Assembly: GCA_001898485.1 (NCBI GenBank)
Contig: MKTY01000007.1
Coordinates: 82,290-146,289 of the forward strand
Direction: 5' to 3'
DNA length: 64,000 nt
Source: Sphingobacteriales bacterium 46-32
Lineage (GTDB): Bacteria; Bacteroidota; Bacteroidia; Chitinophagales; Chitinophagaceae
Shown here in pieces: positions 7,544 to 16,854 of the stretch; positions within the stretch are counted from its first letter, which is position 1, and every line of letters starts with the position of its first letter. Made by a program: the position numbers and the translations under genes. The notes under the pieces are model-generated. The model was not told where the DNA came from. It did not search any database and worked only from the letters and a program-made list of their open reading frames with translations.

Positions 7544-9868
7544 ATGCGTCTGATCTTCGGTCTTATCCTTCTTACTGTGGTGGCGGGCAGTTATGCCCAA
7601 ACGGTCAGCATTATTCCCCAGCCAGTATCTCTGGAGCAGCATAAGGGAGCATTTGTGATCACAAAAAATACGGCACTGGTGGTAACCGATGCCGGCGATG
7701 AGTCTTCGGCTTCTTTTTTTAACAACTATCTGAAACAGATATACGGGTTTCAACTGGCGGTTAAGAATAAAGCTGCGGCCAACAGTATTGTACTTACTAC
7801 GCGCAAATTCATTCAGGCTCCTGCCGTTGAAGGATATCAGCTGATCTCTGGTCCGCAGGGGGTACGCATAGAAGGTGATTCGTATGCAGCCACTTTTCAG
7901 GGCATTCAGACATTGATTCAACTGTTGCCCGTTCAAAAAGCGGCCAGTCTCAAAATTGCCTCGGTTACGGTAAAAGATGCGCCCCGGTTTGCCTATCGCG
8001 GCATGCACCTCGATGTAGGCCGTCATTTCTTTCCCATCGCTTTTATAAAAAAATATATCGACTATCTCGCGCTGCATAAAATGAATTATTTCCACTGGCA
8101 TCTGACTGATGACCAGGGATGGCGCATAGAGATAAAAAAATATCCGCGCCTTACTCAGATCGGTGGTTTTCGTAATGGCACCATCATTGGCCGGTATCCA
8201 GGCACAGGCAATGATGAACAACGCTATGGCGGATACTATACACAGGATGAAATCAAAGATATCGTAGCCTACGCCGCTCAGCGTTTTATTACAGTAGTAC
8301 CCGAAATAGAACTTCCCGGACATGCTTCGGCGGCTATTGCAGCTTATCCGATTCTCAGCTGCTTTCCTTCCGAATCAACACAGCATCCGGCAGACTGTGC
8401 CTGGGCAGGTGATACAACCGGCAAACAGGTACAGCAAACCTGGGGCGTATTTGATGATGTGTTTTGTGCCGGAAAAGAAACCACGTTCGAATTTTTGCAG
8501 GATGTAATGGACGAAGTAATGGAACTGTTTCCCGGTAAGCTCCTGCATGTGGGTGGCGATGAGTGCCCCAAGTCGAACTGGAAGCGCTGTCCGCAATGCC
8601 AGCAACGCATGCGCGATCACAATCTGAAGGATGAACATGAATTGCAGAGTTATTTCATTCAGCGCATGGAAAAATACCTCAATAGCAAGGGACGCAGCAT
8701 CATTGGCTGGGACGAAATACTGGAAGGCGGCCTCGCACCCAATGCTGCTGTCATGAGCTGGCGTGGTGAAGAAGGCGGCATTACAGCGGCTAAACAAAAA
8801 CATAATGTGGTAATGACTCCCGGCGGCTGGATGTATTTTGACCATACACAAAGCGAGCAGGAAGACTCGGTGACGATTGGTGGCTTTACTACAGTACAAA
8901 AAGTGTACAGCTACGAACCCATACCGGCTGCACTTACCGCAGACGAAGGCAAATATATTCTGGGAGCACAGGCCAACCTGTGGACGGAGTATATCAAGAA
9001 TCCCCGTAAAGTAGAATACATGGTGTTTCCCCGCATGAGTGCTTTATCGGAAGTACAATGGTCATCGAAAGAAAACCGCAACTGGGATAGTTTTGAGAAA
9101 AGACTGCAAACACAGTTTCGCCGGTATGACCTGTGGAAGGCCAATTACAGCAAAGCTTATTTCGATCTGCAGGCCACTGTGCAGCCAGCGGCTGACTATA
9201 AAGGCCTCACCTGGAAACTTGCCACCAAACAGGCTGGCGCCAAAATAAGCTACCTGGTTCAGAAAAACGGGCAGGCGCCGGCCAAAGCCTGGGCTGCCTA
9301 TAAAGCTCCGATTGCCGTACAGCAAAGTCTTACGATCACCGCACGCAGCGTTGCTCCCAATGGCACCATGGGCAATGCAGTGGTGCAGGAATTCAAATTC
9401 AATAAAGCTACCGGCAAGCCAATACAACTCACCTATCAGCCCGGGCGCAGTTATCCCGGCGATGGTGCGTTTACGCTTGTCAATGGTATTCAGAATACAA
9501 AAGGCCTGGCACGTTCAAAAGAGTTTCTGGGATTCGAAGGAGATGATTGCGAAGCCGTCATTGATCTGGGTAATGCAACCGAAGTAAAAGAAGTAATAGC
9601 CCATATCCTGGAGCAGAATGGCAGCTGGATTTATCGTCCGCAGTCCATTACGGTCTGGCTTTCTGACGATGGCTCGTCCTATCGTGAAGCAGGCACCGCC
9701 AGTATGTTTGTTCAGGTTACTCCGCTTAAAACCGTAGGTGTAAGTTTTGCACCGCAGAAAGCACGTTATGTAAAAGTGCTGATCAAAAACCATGGGCTTA
9801 TCGGCGACGGACAGGCCGGTGCCGGTCATAAAGCCTGGTTGTTTGTAGATGAGCTGGAAGTAAATTAG
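7544..9868 (+). CDS. Beta-N-acetylhexosaminidase, GH20, with F5/8-type C-terminal domain
   Basis: This is a 774-residue exported exo-hexosaminidase that removes terminal GlcNAc or GalNAc from chitooligosaccharides or glycoconjugates by substrate-assisted catalysis. A signal peptide (MRLIFGLILLTVVAGSYAQ) is followed by a GH20b domain (about 20-145) and the GH20 barrel (about 150-500) with FHWHLTDDQGWRIEIKKYP, VPEIELPGHASA and the catalytic pair Asp339-Glu340 in HVGGDECPK. A fibronectin-like linker comes next, and the last 140 residues resemble an F5/8 (discoidin) carbohydrate-binding domain ending in WLFVDELEVN. The ATG at 7544 is chosen because the upstream extension lies in repeat DNA. Its product would feed the NagB fusion enzyme encoded at 16855. 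Confidence 0.92.
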   Translation: MRLIFGLILLTVVAGSYAQTVSIIPQPVSLEQHKGAFVITKNTALVVTDAGDESSASFFNNYLKQIYGFQLAVKNKAAANSIVLTTRKFIQAPAVEGYQLISGPQGVRIEGDSYAATFQGIQTLIQLLPVQKAASLKIASVTVKDAPRFAYRGMHLDVGRHFFPIAFIKKYIDYLALHKMNYFHWHLTDDQGWRIEIKKYPRLTQIGGFRNGTIIGRYPGTGNDEQRYGGYYTQDEIKDIVAYAAQRFITVVPEIELPGHASAAIAAYPILSCFPSESTQHPADCAWAGDTTGKQVQQTWGVFDDVFCAGKETTFEFLQDVMDEVMELFPGKLLHVGGDECPKSNWKRCPQCQQRMRDHNLKDEHELQSYFIQRMEKYLNSKGRSIIGWDEILEGGLAPNAAVMSWRGEEGGITAAKQKHNVVMTPGGWMYFDHTQSEQEDSVTIGGFTTVQKVYSYEPIPAALTADEGKYILGAQANLWTEYIKNPRKVEYMVFPRMSALSEVQWSSKENRNWDSFEKRLQTQFRRYDLWKANYSKAYFDLQATVQPAADYKGLTWKLATKQAGAKISYLVQKNGQAPAKAWAAYKAPIAVQQSLTITARSVAPNGTMGNAVVQEFKFNKATGKPIQLTYQPGRSYPGDGAFTLVNGIQNTKGLARSKEFLGFEGDDCEAVIDLGNATEVKEVIAHILEQNGSWIYRPQSITVWLSDDGSSYREAGTASMFVQVTPLKTVGVSFAPQKARYVKVLIKNHGLIGDGQAGAGHKAWLFVDELEVN

Positions 9869-9974
9869 GCCGGTATCGGTTAAAATATGTGTTCAATAAT
9901 TCAATCCCAGCAGATACGGATTTTGAATTACAGTTTTACACTATTTCGATACCAACCAACCCAGGTGGCCTTTC

Positions 9975-10016
9975 ACTTATTACTTACTACTTATTACTTA
10001 TTACTTATTACTTACT
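9975..10016. repeat. TTACTTA heptamer tandem repeat
   Basis: Units of CTTATTA/CTTACTA/TTACTTA run tail to tail between the GH20 and SusD genes, and the last bases overlap the SusD stop codon. It is one of several degenerate heptamer repeats in this window that abut a gene end. Confidence 0.7.
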
Positions 10017-11613
10017 CCTTATCCCACCATACCCGGGTAAGAAATGTATTGGGCCCCTGGTGGCTGATGGCTGCCAGGTAATTGGCCTCATTGACGGCCG
10101 CTTCGGAAGAAGGATAGAGCATGCGCCGCGGTATTTGTCCACCGGTAGCATTACCCACATAATTTACCGGCACCAGTTGCGGATAACCTGTCCTGCGCCA
10201 GTTGGCCCAGGCTTCATACCAGTCGAGGAAGCAGCTAAGCCAGTATTGCTGGTTGATCTGCTCCATCCCATTTGCGCCCGTAAAAGGATTTTCTGATAAA
10301 TACTCGGCTATCGTAGCATCGCCGATAACCGCTGATGGCTCATACAGCGAAAGCTGGCGCATAGCTGCGGTAACACCATTATTGTAATGTGTGGCTGCAC
10401 TAGCCCCCACCTGCCAGCCGCGAAGTGCTGCCTCGGCCAGCAGCAACTCACACTGCGCATAACTGACAAGCAGTGTAGGCGCATCCAGTTTTAGCCAGAC
10501 ATCGCCCCGGATGGTGGAATAGCCATCCAGCGAACCAGGATAGTCAGGTCTCCTGCTGATATCGGTAGAGCCGCCATTCTGATCATATCCGTTGGGCAGT
10601 CCCTGCTGACGATCGGGATCCGTATTTCCATCCCCTCTCAACTGCGCCATCCAGGGCAATCGCGGATCGTGTTTTGTATATAAGAAATCAATAAGGGTTT
10701 TGCTCAGAAACACTTCGCGTTTGGCATTGCCCGAGCGATCCCACCCGGTTGCATTCCACTCCCCTCCCAGAATATTGCTGTTGCGGTTGACTGTAGTACG
10801 GCCTCCGCTGGTACTGTGTTTGATATAGGCATTGTCGCCAACAGCATTCATCACGCCGCCCGCATAGGCCTTTTCCACCCATTGTCTTGCCAGCTGCTCA
10901 TTTACTTTCACCAGGCGCATGCCCAGGCGCAACATGAGGGAATACGCCAGTTTTTTCCATTTCAGCAAAGCATCCGGCGCTGCGCGGTAGATCAGATCTC
11001 CGTTACCAGGTGCAGGTTTGGCCGGGTCAAGCAGCTGTGCGGCCTCATCCAGTTCCTGCAGCATGTTGAGGTAGATGCTTTGCTGATCATCGTATCGCGG
11101 GGTGAATATGCGTCCGTAATAGCCCAGTCCCGCCTCAGTATAGGGAATATCGCCATACAAATCAGTCAGCCGGTGTACCACCAGCACCCGCATGATGCGT
11201 CCTATCTGGTAGAGATTAGAAAGTTCTTCATGTGGCTGGCTTGCCTTCAGCAGGTCCACCACATATTTTACCTGATCCTTAAATGCCACATCAAAATATG
11301 AAGACGACCATCCATCATGCTGAATATATTTATCGCCTGCATACCAGCTGGTATTAGCCAGTTGCTGCATCATCATTCCGCAGTAAATAATATTTACCCG
11401 CCATGTTTCATAACTGTAATCACTATTGCCGGTATACTCAAGCTGGGCACGGGTAAGACTATACTCGGCAGTGTACTGATCGGCCGTAAGTTTGCCTGTA
11501 TCGGTATTGATTTCATCAAACCGGCGGGTACAGCTGGTTTGCAGCAGCACAATCAATGCCACGATCAGCGGCATTGGCCTGCAAAAAAGAGTATATATTT
11601 TTCCACCCTTCAT
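10012..11613 (-). CDS. SusD/RagB-like surface lipoprotein (SusD-like_2)
   Basis: This 533-residue outer-membrane lipoprotein pairs with the SusC channel to capture oligosaccharides at the cell surface. The lipobox LLQTSC places the modified Cys at residue 28. The TPR-like helices of the SusD-like_2 family (PF12771) are recognisable in IGRIMRVLVVHRLTDLYGDIPYTEAG and in the C-terminal QQYWLSCFLDWYEAWANWRRTGYP segments, given here only as landmarks. The ATG at 11613 overlaps the SusC stop (TGATG), so translation is probably coupled. Ligand specificity cannot be read from the sequence, but the flanking GH20 and NagB genes suggest a GlcNAc-containing glycan. Confidence 0.9.
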   Translation of the reverse strand: MKGGKIYTLFCRPMPLIVALIVLLQTSCTRRFDEINTDTGKLTADQYTAEYSLTRAQLEYTGNSDYSYETWRVNIIYCGMMMQQLANTSWYAGDKYIQHDGWSSSYFDVAFKDQVKYVVDLLKASQPHEELSNLYQIGRIMRVLVVHRLTDLYGDIPYTEAGLGYYGRIFTPRYDDQQSIYLNMLQELDEAAQLLDPAKPAPGNGDLIYRAAPDALLKWKKLAYSLMLRLGMRLVKVNEQLARQWVEKAYAGGVMNAVGDNAYIKHSTSGGRTTVNRNSNILGGEWNATGWDRSGNAKREVFLSKTLIDFLYTKHDPRLPWMAQLRGDGNTDPDRQQGLPNGYDQNGGSTDISRRPDYPGSLDGYSTIRGDVWLKLDAPTLLVSYAQCELLLAEAALRGWQVGASAATHYNNGVTAAMRQLSLYEPSAVIGDATIAEYLSENPFTGANGMEQINQQYWLSCFLDWYEAWANWRRTGYPQLVPVNYVGNATGGQIPRRMLYPSSEAAVNEANYLAAISHQGPNTFLTRVWWDKE

Positions 11614-14600
11614 CAAAAACGCAATTGAAGATTTATACCCCAGGATCGTACACTGGGCATGGCCGCATATTCGAGCCCCTGTGCATTACCGTTTGAATAA
11701 TTTGATTCGGGGTCAATATGCGGCGTTGCTTTATAAATATAAAACAGATTACGTGCTACCAGCGATACCTGCAGGCTGGCTTCTTTCTTACGGATCAACC
11801 TGAGCGTATGACGCCAGCCAATACTGGCCGATCTGAATTTGACAAATCCTGCATCATATACATGGAGTGCCGATATGCGGTACAACGACTCATAATACTG
11901 TTGGGCGGGGATCGTTTTTTCAACGTCCTGCCCCTGGGCATCCACTCCTTTTACCACTACCCCCGTTTCACGTCCTTCCAGTGTGAGCGGATGCAGTCCT
12001 CTTTGTATAGCCGTTGCATTGGTACCTGAGTACAGTGAAGCACCGAATTTATAATCGATCAGGAAGTTGAATTGAAATTTGCGCCAGCGCAACTCATTGC
12101 TCCAGCCTCCGGTAACCGGATGCACGCCCGTGCCCATAGGTACCAGCGCATCGCCGGGTTGCAGACCGTTTGCGCCGAGCACGGGTTGTCCTTTTGCATT
12201 GGTTTTGATACCATATACCATGATCTGCGAAAAAGGCAGCCCCACTATATGCTGAATAAAACCGCGCTCTGTACGTGACTCTCCATTCATCACCTGCATC
12301 GATGATTGTTTTTGTGCCAGGCGGATAATACGGTTTTGGTTGTGAGCAAAATTGACAGCAGTTTTCCAGCTAAAAGCCCCCCGCTGCAGCGGTGTGCCAG
12401 CCAGCAATAACTCAACACCCCGATTACGGATGCGTCCTACATTGAGCAGAGCTGAGGAATAACCTGCAGTACTGGATACGGTAGCCGCTACAATATCATT
12501 CAGCGTATGTTTGTTATACCAGGCAACATCAAGCCGTAACCGGTTATTGAAAAAATTAAACTCAGCACCCAGTTCAGCCTCTTTCACCTTTAATGGTTCT
12601 AATGCCTGATTGGGTATTTCGCTGCCGATATTACCAATAGGAGCACCATTGATTTCACCAATAATGCTGTAATACTGTCTGGTAGAAAAGATGGGAGCAT
12701 CACCCCCCACCATCGAATAAGCTGCCCGCAACCGGCCTGAGGTAAACCAGTTATTTGTCACTGTTTCACCTTTGCGTGATCCGTTAAACAGCCACGACAG
12801 ACTGGCCGAAGGATAATTATAGGAATTTTTACCTGCGGGTAATGTGCTTGACCAGTCGTTGCGATCGGTAAGACTTAAAAAAAGCCGCTCACGATAGGAA
12901 AGTTCTACTGCTCCATAAACAGAATGCACTTCCTTGCGCGGTGTCACCAGATTGGGCGATGGCGTATTCGCAGAACCGGGATTATAGATAAACGGGAATG
13001 ACAGCCCGTCTGAAGACACATCCAGCACCCGCGCCCGCATGCGGAGCAGGTTTGTTCCCGCCACTACATTTATCTGCATTTTTTTGCCCAATGACCGTTT
13101 AGCGCCCAGCAACAGATCTGCATTGGTTTCGTTATAGGTATAGGAACGCTCAAGATTAACAGTGCCGGTTGGTTTATAGGCGGTGCCCACAGGTGTGAGT
13201 GAAGAGGCATTGAACGAAAAGAAATCGTGCGTAAGCCGGCCCTGTACATATAGCCAACTGAAGGGCTGATAACGGAGGCTGGTTACTCCCATCACCCTGT
13301 CGCGATAGGTATCGTTGCTGAAACGCGCGGAAGCAAAGTACGGGTTGGTATTAAAAGCATTATCGTTGAACTGAGTTTCATGTCCGCCGGCATCGTAACC
13401 TGGTGCCAGGTAGCCGGCTTTTACATTGGGTGGTAAAAAGAGGATGGCAAAATTTCCGTTGCCTGGCGCATCGCTCAGGTTAGACCGGTTTTTACCTACT
13501 TCTCTTATATAAGAGATATTGGTAAATCCGCTCCACTCATCAGAAATACGATATTGAAGATCGGTCTGTATATTTTGCCGGTTAAACCCGGCTTGGGGAT
13601 AAACAGACTGGCTACGCAGATCGCCCAGCGAGACTCTGAAACGTGCTGCATCATTTCCTCCCGAAAGTCCGATCGTATTGGCAGCAGTAATACCGGTTTT
13701 ATAAAACGAACGCAGATTGCCCCCGCTCACCGGTGAATAGGGATGCAGGGACCCATCAAAAACAGGCACGGGTGAGCCATCCAGTTTCGCTCCCCAGGCG
13801 TACAAACCACTCATGAGAGCCGATGTCCGGTCGACCGGCTTATTGCCCTGAAAGCCCTGCCCGTATTGCTGCTGCCAGTTGGTAAAGTCGTTGATATGGT
13901 CCGTTACAAAATTGCTGTTCCATTCCACACCCAGTTCGCGCGATGGTTTGCCTTTTTTGGTACTGATGAGAATGATTCCGTTTCTTCCTCTTTGTCCGTA
14001 GAGTGCTGCGGCGGCACCTCCTTTTAATACGGTAATCTCATCTACATCATCTGCATTAATACTTACAATACCGTCCCCGAAATCGGCACCGCCATATTTG
14101 GCAGCACTGCCCAGGTTATCGTTATTAATAGGAATACCATTGACCACATACAATGGCTGATTGTCGAAAGAGAGAGATGAATTGCCCCGTATGGTAACCC
14201 GCGAAGAGCCTCCGGGTCCGGTAAGGGGTGCGCTGCTGTTAACGCCGGCAACCAATCCGGCCAGGGCATTACCCAGATTTATTTCACGGGCCTGTGTAAA
14301 CACATCGTCCGTGAGCCGTGTGGCAGAAAAGCCGATACTTCGCTGCTCTTTTGTAATACCCAGTGCAGTCACCACTACCTCACTCATTTCGGCTTCGGCC
14401 TGCTGCAATACTGCATTCACATATTTATCGCGCTGCACCGGTAGTTCCATGTTGCGGTATCCGATGGAACTTATCTGCAGCACCTGTCCCGGCAGGAGCG
14501 TCACCGAAAACTCACCACGCGAGTTGGCCGTAGCTCCTTTGGTCGTTCCTTTAATCAGGATGGTAGCGCCAGGAAGCGGTAGTCCGTCTGTATTGGACAC

Positions 14601-15041
14601 TTTTCCGGAGACTGTAATGCCGGGATTCTCATTGATGTCGCCGGCAATATCAGCGCGATAATACACCTCGCCGCGTGAGCCTTTATCGTCATTATTGAGA
14701 ATGACAACCGTATTGGGAGAAATACGTTTATGCTTAAGTCCTGTATTGCGCAATACGCCGGCAAGCAGCTGATCGAGGTCACCATCGAGGCGGGTTGGAG
14801 CGTTGACCAGACGCTGACTCATATTCTCTTCTGCATATAAAAAGAATATCCCTTTCGATTGATTGAGGGCTTTCAATACTGTGAGTAGGGGCTGACGGCC
14901 AGCCGTATCAGCAGATGAGCGGCGGAGAGAAGCAGCAGAATTATTTTTTGCACCAGACTGCTGTGCCATGGCAAATTGCATGGACAGTACCAGCACTATT
15001 AGTGAAGTGCTGCGCTTTAGCATAGCACAGACAAGACTCAT
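11613..15041 (-). CDS. SusC/RagA-family TonB-dependent outer-membrane transporter with STN domain
   Basis: This 1142-residue TonB-dependent transporter imports ligand captured by the adjacent SusD. The domains run in order: signal peptide (LIVLVLSMQFAMAQQ), a secretin/STN signalling domain (about 50-115), a carboxypeptidase-regulatory-like domain starting at TVSGKVSNTDGLPLPGATI (about 142-215), the plug with the SusC signature NPLYVVNGIPI-like segment QPLYVVNGIPINND and ITVLKGGAAAALYGQRGRNG (about 235-360), then a beta-barrel that ends in Phe (INLQLRF). The STN domain is what lets such receptors signal through a FecR-type anti-sigma factor, and that gene lies 26 bp upstream. A second Met at residue 7 could be the true start. 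Confidence 0.93.
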   Translation of the reverse strand: MSLVCAMLKRSTSLIVLVLSMQFAMAQQSGAKNNSAASLRRSSADTAGRQPLLTVLKALNQSKGIFFLYAEENMSQRLVNAPTRLDGDLDQLLAGVLRNTGLKHKRISPNTVVILNNDDKGSRGEVYYRADIAGDINENPGITVSGKVSNTDGLPLPGATILIKGTTKGATANSRGEFSVTLLPGQVLQISSIGYRNMELPVQRDKYVNAVLQQAEAEMSEVVVTALGITKEQRSIGFSATRLTDDVFTQAREINLGNALAGLVAGVNSSAPLTGPGGSSRVTIRGNSSLSFDNQPLYVVNGIPINNDNLGSAAKYGGADFGDGIVSINADDVDEITVLKGGAAAALYGQRGRNGIILISTKKGKPSRELGVEWNSNFVTDHINDFTNWQQQYGQGFQGNKPVDRTSALMSGLYAWGAKLDGSPVPVFDGSLHPYSPVSGGNLRSFYKTGITAANTIGLSGGNDAARFRVSLGDLRSQSVYPQAGFNRQNIQTDLQYRISDEWSGFTNISYIREVGKNRSNLSDAPGNGNFAILFLPPNVKAGYLAPGYDAGGHETQFNDNAFNTNPYFASARFSNDTYRDRVMGVTSLRYQPFSWLYVQGRLTHDFFSFNASSLTPVGTAYKPTGTVNLERSYTYNETNADLLLGAKRSLGKKMQINVVAGTNLLRMRARVLDVSSDGLSFPFIYNPGSANTPSPNLVTPRKEVHSVYGAVELSYRERLFLSLTDRNDWSSTLPAGKNSYNYPSASLSWLFNGSRKGETVTNNWFTSGRLRAAYSMVGGDAPIFSTRQYYSIIGEINGAPIGNIGSEIPNQALEPLKVKEAELGAEFNFFNNRLRLDVAWYNKHTLNDIVAATVSSTAGYSSALLNVGRIRNRGVELLLAGTPLQRGAFSWKTAVNFAHNQNRIIRLAQKQSSMQVMNGESRTERGFIQHIVGLPFSQIMVYGIKTNAKGQPVLGANGLQPGDALVPMGTGVHPVTGGWSNELRWRKFQFNFLIDYKFGASLYSGTNATAIQRGLHPLTLEGRETGVVVKGVDAQGQDVEKTIPAQQYYESLYRISALHVYDAGFVKFRSASIGWRHTLRLIRKKEASLQVSLVARNLFYIYKATPHIDPESNYSNGNAQGLEYAAMPSVRSWGINLQLRF

Positions 15042-15067
15042 ACGCAGTTGTTTCCGGAGCCAGCTGC

Positions 15068-16069
15068 TTATGGATTACCCGCTTCTATCAGGATGGTATC
15101 CTGCGTGCGGGTTATCTTCAGATTTAATGCTTCTTTAATGGCTTCAAGCAGATTATCCAGTTTATCGTTGGGTAATATGCCCGTAAGTGAAACATGCTTC
15201 AATTCTTCATCCTTCACTATCACCTTTGTTCCATAATAATCATTGATCACCTGCGCCACTTCTGCCAAAGAAGTATTGTTGAACGAAAGCCGGTTATCCC
15301 GCCAGGCCAGTATATCTTCCTGACTGGATGGCTGGCTTACAGTCTCTCCTTTTTCCAAATCCAGATAATCCCCGGGTTTTAAAGATATTACTTTACCGGC
15401 GCTTGTGTGCACTTTTACCCCGCCTTCTGCGAGGTAAACCGACAATTTATTATGACGGCTTTTTACATTGAACTGCGTACCGGTAACCTCAATCCTTGCA
15501 GTACCGGCATGTACGATAAAGCGGCTTTTTTCCGGCGTTTTTTTTACGCTGAAAAAAGCTTCTCCATCCAGCCAGAGTTCACGATCCTTTCCATTATTCC
15601 ATGATTTCCCCAATTTAACCTGGCTGTTGGCATTTAATAACAGATCTGAGCCATCAGGTAATGCCTGACTGATCGTTTGTCCGTAGGCAGTTTGTAGCGA
15701 TGTTGCGGCAGGGGTTAGCCATTTCCATATACCAAAGACTCCTGCCAGTAATAATACAGCCGCCGCAGCCTGCCAGAAAATGCGGTAGGTTCTTCTTTGT
15801 ACGGGAATTGCCGGCACCTGTGTTGTTTCGCTGATCCGTTTTGTAAGCTCCTGTAATTGTTTTTCGGTATCGGCTTCGGCCCTCATGACCCGTTCGCGCG
15901 GCATTGCCTGCATAAATGCAACGGCTTCTCCGATCAGCGTGGTATACTGTGGATTCCCTTTTACCCATTGCTCCCATTCCTGTACAGCTTCTGGTGATTG
16001 CCTGAAATACCAGGCTCTGAACTCCTCGTCTGCCAGCACATCCTCTACCTGGTGAAACACTTTATTCAT
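15068..16069 (-). CDS. FecR family anti-sigma factor
   Basis: This is a 333-residue inner-membrane regulator. The N-terminal cytoplasmic part (about 1-95) should bind the ECF sigma factor encoded divergently at 16190. A single membrane helix follows (FWQAAAAVLLLAGVFGIWKW), then a periplasmic FecR domain (about 125-235; QALPDGSDLLLNANSQV, WLDGEAFFSV, VTGTQFNVKS, PGDYLDLEKGE) and a C-terminal DUF4974-type domain (LSFNNTSLAEVAQVINDYYG) that contacts the receptor STN domain. The ATG at 16069 is preferred to an in-frame GTG at 16078. It lies 26 bp from susC, so FecR, SusC and SusD form one operon. Confidence 0.92.
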   Translation of the reverse strand: MNKVFHQVEDVLADEEFRAWYFRQSPEAVQEWEQWVKGNPQYTTLIGEAVAFMQAMPRERVMRAEADTEKQLQELTKRISETTQVPAIPVQRRTYRIFWQAAAAVLLLAGVFGIWKWLTPAATSLQTAYGQTISQALPDGSDLLLNANSQVKLGKSWNNGKDRELWLDGEAFFSVKKTPEKSRFIVHAGTARIEVTGTQFNVKSRHNKLSVYLAEGGVKVHTSAGKVISLKPGDYLDLEKGETVSQPSSQEDILAWRDNRLSFNNTSLAEVAQVINDYYGTKVIVKDEELKHVSLTGILPNDKLDNLLEAIKEALNLKITRTQDTILIEAGNP

Positions 16070-16189
16070 ATTATCCACAATTTAATGTCTATAAGTGCCT
16101 GTATGCTTTTTTTGTAATGTTATACGAAAGATTTTTTATTTGTAGTTTACACGCTGCAAAAAACCGCAATCGGGCTTAAACAACTGCAT

Positions 16190-16738
16190 TTGAACGACTA
16201 CCGCGATGATATAGACTGGTGGAACGCCTTCAAAAAGGGTGACAGGGAAGCTTTTGACAACCTTTTCCGCCGCTACTATCCCGTTCTCACCCAGTTTGGT
16301 TCAAAAATATGCACAGATCGGGAAATGCTGGAAGACGCCATCCAGGATCTCTTTATTGAATGCTGGCAGAGCCGCTCCACCACCCCGGTACAATCGGTAA
16401 AAGCCTATTTTTTCAAGGCACTTAAATACAAATTGTTTCGGCAGATCAGGCTGCAAAACCAGCAGGCGCAACGCCTCAACTCACCCGATCAGATTCCTTT
16501 TACCCTTCCGCATGAGCATTTTATTGTACGGGGCGAAGAAGATGCCCAGCGTACCAGGCAGATTCAGGAGGCTATTGACAGCCTGCCGGCCCGCCAGAAA
16601 GAAATCATTTATCTGCGCATTTACCAGGGACTTGGTTATGAAGAGATCAGCGAGGTCATGAATATCAACTACCAGGTTGCCCGCAACCTTTTTTACCAGT
16701 CGGTTAAATCGCTCCGGCTGCAATTTTCAGTTAAATAA
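16190..16738 (+). CDS. ECF sigma-70 factor (FecI/SusCD-type)
   Basis: This is a 182-residue extracytoplasmic-function sigma factor. Region 2 is seen at about 15-85 (KGDREAFDNLFRRYYPVL, LEDAIQDLFIECWQSR) and region 4 at about 125-180 (AIDSLPARQKEIIYLRIYQG, YEEISEVMNINYQVARNLFY). It is expected to be held by the FecR protein at 15068-16069 and released when SusC senses ligand, then to activate the SusCD operon. The start is a TTG at 16190, with no in-frame ATG nearby. It is divergent from fecR rather than upstream of it in the same direction, which is the more common order. Confidence 0.9.
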   Translation: MNDYRDDIDWWNAFKKGDREAFDNLFRRYYPVLTQFGSKICTDREMLEDAIQDLFIECWQSRSTTPVQSVKAYFFKALKYKLFRQIRLQNQQAQRLNSPDQIPFTLPHEHFIVRGEEDAQRTRQIQEAIDSLPARQKEIIYLRIYQGLGYEEISEVMNINYQVARNLFYQSVKSLRLQFSVK

Positions 16739-16816
16739 GCCACGTTACAAACCGGGCAGTTACGTCACTGTAAAATTGTGCAAACGATTTACTGCTCAGC
16801 GGGCGACACATTTTAA

Positions 16817-16824
16817 TATCTTTG
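16817..16824 (+). promoter_or_regulatory. -7 box for the nagB-like gene
   Basis: TATCTTTG is an exact TAnnTTTG element 31 bp before the ATG at 16855. A clear -33 TTTG is not seen. The element includes the TTG at 16822, so that TTG cannot be the translation start. Confidence 0.5.
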
Positions 16825-16854
16825 AACTCATTCAATCAGACATTAACCAATAGC

